Part shown: piece by piece, positions 58,888-64,000 of the stretch
How the letters are laid out: the number at the start of each line of letters is the position of its first letter
Position numbering within the stretch: the first letter of the stretch is position 1
Position numbers and translations under genes: made by a program
Notes under the pieces: generated by a model
The model's database searches: none
What the model was told of the DNA's origin: nothing
What the model saw: the letters and a program-made list of their open reading frames with translations, nothing else
Assembly (NCBI RefSeq): GCF_002217435.1
Contig: NZ_MUHF01000032.1
Location: 62,001 to 126,000, forward strand
DNA: 64,000 nt
Source: Flavobacterium reichenbachii
GTDB taxonomy: Bacteria > Bacteroidota > Bacteroidia > Flavobacteriales > Flavobacteriaceae
Direction of reading: 5' to 3'

Positions 58888-58895
58888 TATCTTTG
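58888..58895 (+). promoter_or_regulatory. -7 element upstream of the WYL regulator
   Basis: TATCTTTG matches TAnnTTTG, 40 bp before the ATG. It lies in a string of CTTTGAACCT-type words also found before the CvpA and thiL genes. Confidence 0.45.
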
Positions 58896-58934
58896 AACCT
58901 TATAACTTTACAAAAAACCTCTGAACCTTAAAAA

Positions 58935-59891
58935 ATGGACGAAACCCCAAAACGATTTGACCGAATTGTTGCCATTCTGATTCAATTACAATCTAAAAAA
59001 ATTGTAAAAGCACAGGAATTGGCTGATCGTTTTGATTGCAGTCTGCGAACAATTTACCGTGATATTCGTACTCTTGAAGCATCCGGAGTTCCTATTTACA
59101 GCGAAGCTGGAGTTGGCTATGCCTTAATGGACGGTTACAGATTACCGCCCGTTATGTTTACGCGCGAAGAAGTGAGCAGTTTTATTGCGGCGGAGAAATT
59201 GATGCAGAAATTTACAGATCCTGCTCTCGGTACGCATTATGCATCGGCGATGTACAAACTAAAATCGGTTTTGAGAAATGGGGATAAAGATTATGTTTCG
59301 AATATTGAATCCAGGGTGGTGATGCAAACTACCGAACCCATGTTCAATGATAATTCTCCCAATACTCTCGCAATTCTGTTTGAAGGAATCGCAGAAAAAA
59401 AGCAGATTCTGTTAACTTATAAAACTTTTGACAAAGAAGAAACAACACAGCGCAATTTAGAACCAGTCGGCGTATTTCATGATCATAACAATTGGTATTT
59501 CCTTGGTTACTGCCATTTGAGAAAGGATTACCGCCAGTTTCGTACCGATCGGATTCTGGAAATAAAAAAAACAGATCTTGATTTTACAATCGAACATGAT
59601 TCTCTGGAAACCTATTTAACCAAAACAGAAACCATTCCGACTACAAAAGTCAGAATTCTAATTGACAAAAAAATTGCGCGATATTTAACGCACGAAAGAA
59701 AATATCATGGGTATGTTTCTGAAGAAGAAATCGACGGAAAAATCGAAATGACATTTATGTGCCGCGATATTGATAACGGTTTTCCCCGCTGGTTTTTAAT
59801 GTTTGGAGATTACGCAACAATCGTAGAACCAGAAAGACTTAAAGTGAGAACTTTAGAACTTCTGGAGGTAAACAGAAAAAGACTTTTATAA
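58935..59891 (+). CDS. WYL-domain transcriptional regulator (YafY-like)
   Basis: This 318-residue protein has an N-terminal HTH (LADRFDCSLRTIYRDIRTLE, about 24-43, then GVPIYSEAGVGY), a WYL domain (LEPVGVFHDHNNWYFLGYCH, FRTDRI), and a WCX C-terminal extension (HGYVSEEEIDGKIEM). WYL proteins sense nucleotides or nucleic acid and regulate stress, DNA damage or defence genes. It converges on a DinB-like gene across a terminator, a frequent pairing, so it may regulate that gene. The ligand is unknown. Confidence 0.92.
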   Translation: MDETPKRFDRIVAILIQLQSKKIVKAQELADRFDCSLRTIYRDIRTLEASGVPIYSEAGVGYALMDGYRLPPVMFTREEVSSFIAAEKLMQKFTDPALGTHYASAMYKLKSVLRNGDKDYVSNIESRVVMQTTEPMFNDNSPNTLAILFEGIAEKKQILLTYKTFDKEETTQRNLEPVGVFHDHNNWYFLGYCHLRKDYRQFRTDRILEIKKTDLDFTIEHDSLETYLTKTETIPTTKVRILIDKKIARYLTHERKYHGYVSEEEIDGKIEMTFMCRDIDNGFPRWFLMFGDYATIVEPERLKVRTLELLEVNRKRLL

Positions 59892-59932
59892 AAAAACTCC
59901 TAAAGAAACTGAGTTGCATTAGGAGTTTTTTT
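59890..59932. terminator. Convergent terminator, WYL regulator and DinB genes
   Basis: AAAAAACTCCTAA and TTAGGAGTTTTTTT pair exactly around a 15-base loop, with A-run and T-run ends, placed 4 bp before the DinB stop. Confidence 0.9.
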
Positions 59933-59936
59933 TAAT

Positions 59937-60425
59937 CTATCTTTCTCTGTCCCAGAAAAATGGAGGTTCAATATTGAGAGCTCTTAGATATACATATCCT
60001 TGTCCTCGGTGGTGTATTTCGTTATCAATAAAATATAAAATATTCTCAATTACCGGAAATTCATATTGCCCAAAAAGGTTAAAGTTTTCATTAAAATCTT
60101 CAATCGATAATTTCTCCCAATACTGATTAATTTCTGCAGTTGCTTCGTCCCATTTTTCAAGATACTGCGCTTTAAAAATCAATTTTTCTGTTTCTTCTTC
60201 ACTAAATGGCTTCACTTCTCTGTTTACAATTCCTTTAAGTCCGGGAACTGCAATAGCCAAAAGTTCGTCTGTTAATTTTGCAAATGTTCTCATTCCTCCA
60301 ATAGAAAATTCAAAGAAATCTTTTTCTGGAAAAAATTCAATTACACGTCTTGTAAGTGCGCGGTGCCCTTGCCAGTGTTTCAATAAATGTTCGGGAGTAA
60401 TTACTTGTGCAGCTAATGTTTTCAT
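59937..60425 (-). CDS. DinB/YfiT-like metal-binding protein
   Basis: This 162-residue four-helix bundle has LLKHWQGHRALTRRVIEFFP, GGMRTFAKLTDELLAIAV and IDNEIHHRGQGYVYLRAL. The histidines in HWQGH and NEIHHRGQ fit the DinB metal site. DinB-superfamily proteins act as thiol transferases (bacillithiol, mycothiol) or hydrolases; in Flavobacteria the substrate is unknown. It is divergent from thiL and convergent with a WYL regulator. Confidence 0.88.
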   Translation of the reverse strand: MKTLAAQVITPEHLLKHWQGHRALTRRVIEFFPEKDFFEFSIGGMRTFAKLTDELLAIAVPGLKGIVNREVKPFSEEETEKLIFKAQYLEKWDEATAEINQYWEKLSIEDFNENFNLFGQYEFPVIENILYFIDNEIHHRGQGYVYLRALNIEPPFFWDRER

Positions 60426-60454
60426 GATTTTAAAGTTTTAATTTATTTATACTT

Positions 60455-60462
60455 CAAAAGTA
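60455..60462 (-). promoter_or_regulatory. -7 element of the DinB-like gene
   Basis: TACTTTTG on the minus strand matches TAnnTTTG, 30 bp before the ATG at 60425. No ideally spaced TTG was found. Confidence 0.45.
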
Positions 60463-60586
60463 AAATGAGCCGGTGACAACAGTTTGTCAGCAGGAAAAAA
60501 AATATTTAGAATATTTTTTTAATTAGCTGTAGAAAACTTAGAACCTTAGCATCTCAGAATCTTAGCATCTTTAAAAAAAACCTTTG

Positions 60587-60594
60587 TACCTTTG
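60587..60594 (+). promoter_or_regulatory. -7 element of thiL
   Basis: TACCTTTG matches TAnnTTTG, 30 bp before the ATG at 60624, preceded by repeated CTTAGCATCT-type words. No ideally spaced TTG was found. Confidence 0.45.
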
Positions 60595-60623
60595 CAGCTT
60601 ACAAACTTTGGAACTTAAAAAAA

Positions 60624-61670
60624 ATGATCGAAGATAAAAATCCGCAGCGTACCAGTATAGCTCAGTTAGGCGAATTTGGCTTAATTGAACACTTGACTAA
60701 AAATTTTGATGTTAAACAAGAATCTACTTTAAAGAGTATTGGCGATGATGCTGCAGTACTGGATTTTAAGGATAAAAAAGTAGTTGTTTCTACCGATTTA
60801 TTGATAGAAGGCGTGCATTTTGACTTGGCTTACATGCCATTAAAACACTTAGGTTACAAATCGGTTGTTGTAAATGTATCCGACATTTGTGCAATGAATG
60901 CCAGACCGACACAGATCACGGTTTCTGTAGCGGTTTCGAATCGCTTTCCGTTAGAAGCCTTAGAAGAATTATTTGAAGGAATTACACATGCCGCACAAGA
61001 ATATAAAGTTGATGTTGTTGGCGGCGACACCACCTCATCTCAAAAAGGATTGATTATCAGCATTACTGCAATTGGCGAAGCCGATGAAGATGAAATTGTG
61101 TACCGTAATGGCGCTAAACAAACCGATTTACTTGTAGTAACGGGAGACATTGGCGCAGCGTATATGGGATTGCAGGTTTTAGAAAGAGAAAAACAGGTTT
61201 TTCAGGTAAATCCAAATAATCAGCCTGACTTAGACGCTTATACCTACTTAATCGAGCGCCAGCTGAAACCTGAAGCTCGTAAAGATGTGCGTACGTTATT
61301 GCATGCATTAGAAATTAAACCAACTTCTATGATTGATATTTCTGACGGACTTTCTTCAGAAATTATTCATTTGTGCAGACAATCTAAAGTGGGTTGTAAT
61401 CTATATGAAGATAAACTTCCTTTAGATCCGCAGTTTATTTCGACATGCGAAGAGTTTAATATTGACAGCACTACTGTTGCAATAAACGGCGGAGAAGATT
61501 ATGAGCTTTTATTTACCATTGATATTAATGATTTTGACAAAATAAAAGGAAATCCAAATTTCTCGATTATAGGCCATATGGCAGAAGAAAACGAAGGAAT
61601 TCATCTCGTAACCAGAGCAAACACAAAAATCGCTTTAAAAGCACGCGGCTGGGATTCCTTGACGGAATAA
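60624..61670 (+). CDS. thiL: Thiamine-monophosphate kinase
   Basis: This 348-residue protein carries ThiL motifs: IGDDAAVLDF, STDLLIEGVHFD, YKSVVVNVSDICAM, VVGGDTTSS, MIDISDGLSSE, and NGGEDYELLF. It phosphorylates thiamine monophosphate to the diphosphate cofactor with ATP in the cytoplasm. Length is slightly above the family mean. No THI riboswitch element is seen upstream, and no other thiamine gene is in the window. Confidence 0.95.
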   Translation: MIEDKNPQRTSIAQLGEFGLIEHLTKNFDVKQESTLKSIGDDAAVLDFKDKKVVVSTDLLIEGVHFDLAYMPLKHLGYKSVVVNVSDICAMNARPTQITVSVAVSNRFPLEALEELFEGITHAAQEYKVDVVGGDTTSSQKGLIISITAIGEADEDEIVYRNGAKQTDLLVVTGDIGAAYMGLQVLEREKQVFQVNPNNQPDLDAYTYLIERQLKPEARKDVRTLLHALEIKPTSMIDISDGLSSEIIHLCRQSKVGCNLYEDKLPLDPQFISTCEEFNIDSTTVAINGGEDYELLFTIDINDFDKIKGNPNFSIIGHMAEENEGIHLVTRANTKIALKARGWDSLTE

Positions 61671-61687
61671 TCGCTGTATTCGAAATA

Positions 61688-61741
61688 AAAAATTCCAAAC
61701 TCCAATTGAGCTTTTAACTCTTTGGAATTTGGAATTTTTTT
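61688..61741. terminator. thiL terminator
   Basis: AAAAAATTCCAAACTCCAA and TTGGAATTTGGAATTTTTT pair with one mismatch and end in Ts, between convergent thiL and the response-regulator gene. Confidence 0.85.
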
Positions 61742-61756
61742 TATTTGAAGTGTAAT

Positions 61757-62455
61757 TTAGAAAAGACCTTTACTCTTTGCTTCTTTTACCAATTCTTCAT
61801 CAGAACCTGATTTTATTCTGAGCAGCTCTTTTAGATTGATTTTTCGCTTTTCTATTGCTGTCAAAGATATCGGAATATATTCCGGCATAGCAAAAACCTC
61901 AATTCCTTTTGATAAATGAAATAGAATCTGCTTATCAACCTGATCAATTTCTATTGAATTATGAGGGTTTTGATTCAGCATTTTCTGAACAGACTGACTA
62001 TAATATTTTTCGTTTTTCATTATTTTATCCAACGCAAAAAGAAGCTCATCAAAAGTAAGATCATTTTTAATCACCAAACCATTTGGTTTTATGGTTCTAA
62101 TAATCGTTTTTATTTTGAGGAGTTCCGTATACATTGTCAAAAGTATAATCTTACAGGTTGGAATTTTCTCGAGAATTAATTTGGCTATATCTTCACCAGA
62201 AAAAAGGTTTTTGTCTTCGTAGGCAGGCATGCTGATGTCCAAAAAAGCAATATCAAAAACAGGAGACGTTTCGTCTACAATTAAATCATAAGCAGATTTG
62301 CAGTCATGCGCTTGAGAAATCACAAATTCATATTCTTTTGGATTATAGCGAGTTATAGCATTTTTATATCCCTCTATAATAAAAGGATGGTCATCGACTA
62401 TCAGAATATTTTGCTTAGTCAATTGCGAACCTGGGGTTGTTGCGTCAAATGTCAT
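61757..62455 (-). CDS. NarL-like response regulator
   Basis: This 232-residue protein has a receiver domain: ILIVDDHPFIIEGY near 17-30, phospho-acceptor Asp in IAFLDISMPA, ILLTMYTE and GLVIKND (conserved Lys). The C-terminal domain resembles the GerE/LuxR helix-turn-helix in place (QVDKQILFHLSKGIE, then SLTAIEKRKINLKELL) but is diverged. It follows the kinase gene with an 11-bp overlap, so the two form a two-component pair. Targets are unknown. Confidence 0.88.
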   Translation of the reverse strand: MTFDATTPGSQLTKQNILIVDDHPFIIEGYKNAITRYNPKEYEFVISQAHDCKSAYDLIVDETSPVFDIAFLDISMPAYEDKNLFSGEDIAKLILEKIPTCKIILLTMYTELLKIKTIIRTIKPNGLVIKNDLTFDELLFALDKIMKNEKYYSQSVQKMLNQNPHNSIEIDQVDKQILFHLSKGIEVFAMPEYIPISLTAIEKRKINLKELLRIKSGSDEELVKEAKSKGLF

Positions 62456-64000
62456 TATTTTGCAGGTTTATTTTTTGATCTATTGGGACTTTGATTATAA
62501 GCAGGGTTCCTTCTCCTTTGGCAGATTTTATTGCAACCGTACCTTTACACTCTGCAGCTCTATATTCAATGTTATGCAGTCCTATCCCGTTTTTTGTTCT
62601 TTTTGTATCAAATCCGACTCCATCATCCATGATAGATAAAACCAGATGATCAATTTCGCTTTTAAATTCTATTTTAATAATGTCTGCTTCTGCGTATTTG
62701 TTAGAATTCTGAAGTGCTTCCTGAACAATTCGGTATAAATTTATCTTAACCATATTACTCACTAATTCCCATTTTATTTGGGAATCAAATGCAGTGATTA
62801 ATTTCGAATTATGTGTATTACGCTGGTTTTCGAATAGTTTTTTCAGGATGGCTACAAAATTATTAATTAATTCTGACTTTTCTCTATTCAAATCATGAGA
62901 AATTTCGCGTATATCTTCTTCTATATTTTTAAGTTCTGCCAAGTACATTTTCCTTTTTGGAGCGGCCAGAGCTTCATCAACTTTATCCAGACTGTCTAAA
63001 CTAATTCTGATGCCAAACATTCTTCCCAGCACTCCGTCGTGCAATTCCTGCGCAACGGTTTTCTTTTCTTTTATTCGCGTAAGCTCAATTTCGTTTTGCT
63101 GTGAAATCATTAAGTTGTAAATATCCTCATTTGCAATTTGCTGCTGCTGTTTAAAAAGTAGTTCTCTGTTTTTTGCCTGCTGCGTTTTATACACATAAAA
63201 GAAAAGGCCAATGAGCGTACATATACTAAAAACGTATACTAAGGTTTTGTTTTTTTCCTGCAGATTTGAGTTTTCATCCTTTATCTCGTTGGTTTCAAAT
63301 TCTATACGAGAAAATTTTTCGCCCATTTTTCTTTCTGCTTTGAGCATTTTTTCGTTTAGATAAATATATTCTTTAGAGTATACAGAAGCATTTTTTGTAT
63401 CAACGACAGCAATTTGTTTGAGTGCTTCTAATGTATTTATTAATTTATCAGAGGTTCGCGACAAAGCCAAGGCTTGTTTGGCATATTGCACACCACGCAG
63501 AGTGTCTTTTTTAGCGCTAAAATATTCCGATAAATGAATTTTACTTGATACAACGGCAGATTTTAATCCTAAGCTGTCTCTAATTTTGAGCGATTGAACA
63601 AACAGTTTTGGCAAATCGTCGGATTCATTCAATTTGAATTTTGAATACCCTAAATTATCCAATAAAATGGCATACAAAATCGTTTTCTCCTGAAATAGGT
63701 TTTTTTCATCCAATCCTTTTTCAAAATAATTTTTGGCCTGCTGATAATTCTGCATATTCAGATAAACATAGCCGATATTATTTAATGATGTTGCTTTTAA
63801 TTGAAGTTCAAGCGGTATGGATTTATCTTTTAAAACGTCCAAAGCTTTATTGTGAAATTCTAACGCTTTGGTATATTCTTCTCTTTCATTGTATAGAATT
63901 CCTAAAAGATTGTAGCATTCATAAAGCAGATCGCTTACATTTTTTTGCTTTTTTAAAATATTTAAAGCTTTAAAAACTGCAATCTCACTTTCAAAATAAT
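62445..64000 (-). CDS. TPR-containing sensor histidine kinase, N-terminus outside window
   Basis: The frame stays open to the window edge, with further TPR-like sequence (YNLLGILYNEREEYTKALEF), so the gene starts beyond 64000. Visible domains: tetratricopeptide repeats (YVYLNMQNYQQAKNYFEKGL), a membrane helix (YVFSICTLIGLFFYVY), coiled-coil, HisKA_3 with phospho-His in AQELHDGVLGRMFG, and a HATPase domain with DDGVGFD and NGIGLHNI. This NarX/DesK-like class phosphorylates NarL-type regulators, here the next gene. The periplasmic TPR sensor is common in Flavobacteria. Signal unknown. Confidence 0.9.
   Translation of the reverse strand, partial: YFESEIAVFKALNILKKQKNVSDLLYECYNLLGILYNEREEYTKALEFHNKALDVLKDKSIPLELQLKATSLNNIGYVYLNMQNYQQAKNYFEKGLDEKNLFQEKTILYAILLDNLGYSKFKLNESDDLPKLFVQSLKIRDSLGLKSAVVSSKIHLSEYFSAKKDTLRGVQYAKQALALSRTSDKLINTLEALKQIAVVDTKNASVYSKEYIYLNEKMLKAERKMGEKFSRIEFETNEIKDENSNLQEKNKTLVYVFSICTLIGLFFYVYKTQQAKNRELLFKQQQQIANEDIYNLMISQQNEIELTRIKEKKTVAQELHDGVLGRMFGIRISLDSLDKVDEALAAPKRKMYLAELKNIEEDIREISHDLNREKSELINNFVAILKKLFENQRNTHNSKLITAFDSQIKWELVSNMVKINLYRIVQEALQNSNKYAEADIIKIEFKSEIDHLVLSIMDDGVGFDTKRTKNGIGLHNIEYRAAECKGTVAIKSAKGEGTLLIIKVPIDQKINLQNNDI

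Noticed and set aside
60624-61670. THI (TPP) riboswitch before thiL
   Set aside because: The 200 bp upstream contains repeated AT-rich words and the DinB promoter but none of the conserved TPP-aptamer elements.
1-64000. tRNA, rRNA, insertion sequence or prophage
   Set aside because: No cloverleaf with CCA arm, transposase, integrase, or phage structural gene was recognised. The island genes have no tRNA or integrase at their edges inside the window.

Overview
The window is AT-rich chromosomal DNA from a Bacteroidota member, almost certainly a Flavobacterium close to the F. johnsoniae type. Support: a SusC/SusD polysaccharide utilisation locus (PUL), many outer-membrane lipoproteins, TonB-dependent receptors, promoters of the TTG-N19-TAnnTTTG type, and almost no Shine-Dalgarno sequences. 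I saw no tRNA, rRNA, CRISPR array, insertion sequence or prophage.

Region 1 (1-13.3 kb, minus strand) is the most unusual part: an ADP-ribose island. Its first block is NUDIX regulator > M48-type protease > 1800-residue kinase-remnant/SF1 helicase/nuclease-like/WGR protein. The second block starts from its own promoter, which is bracketed by two matching palindromes. It encodes a PRPP-synthetase-like enzyme > deoxyribosyltransferase-like protein > NADAR N-glycosidase > a 137-residue ADP-ribosyltransferase-fold candidate > macrodomain-ADP-ribosylglycohydrolase fusion > second macrodomain > bacterial PARG > a relic of a third macrodomain > KptA > a second ADP-ribosylglycohydrolase cut by the window edge. 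Nearly every known chemistry for removing ADP-ribose from protein or nucleic acid is packed into one operon, next to a WGR-tagged helicase and a regulator of a family known to sense ADP-ribose. I propose a regulated ADP-ribose editing, NAD+ recovery or defence system.

Region 2 (13.4-29.8 kb) is mixed: two paralogous PKD lipoproteins, a LysR regulator divergent from a secreted DJ-1/PfpI protein, an iron alcohol dehydrogenase, gpsA, a four-gene TonB receptor/DUF4876 lipoprotein/outer-membrane barrel/di-haem peroxidase cluster, pheS, several hypothetical genes and a CvpA protein.

Region 3 (30-55.7 kb) is a complete-looking xyloglucan-type PUL on the minus strand: SusC, SusD, a surface glycan-binding lipoprotein, GH2, GH31, GH97, GH39, GH3, GH5, a CE20-like acetylesterase and GH95. 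The enzymes fit backbone cleavage of acetylated, fucosylated galactoxyloglucan followed by stepwise removal of fucose, galactose, xylose and glucose. Two tandem NUDIX-type regulators lie divergently upstream, with a palindromic operator candidate between them and susC. Hairpin repeats with covarying arms sit between the enzyme genes.

Region 4 (55.8-64 kb) is housekeeping and signalling: lepA, two small membrane proteins, a WYL regulator, a DinB-like protein, thiL, and a response regulator with a TPR histidine kinase cut by the window end.
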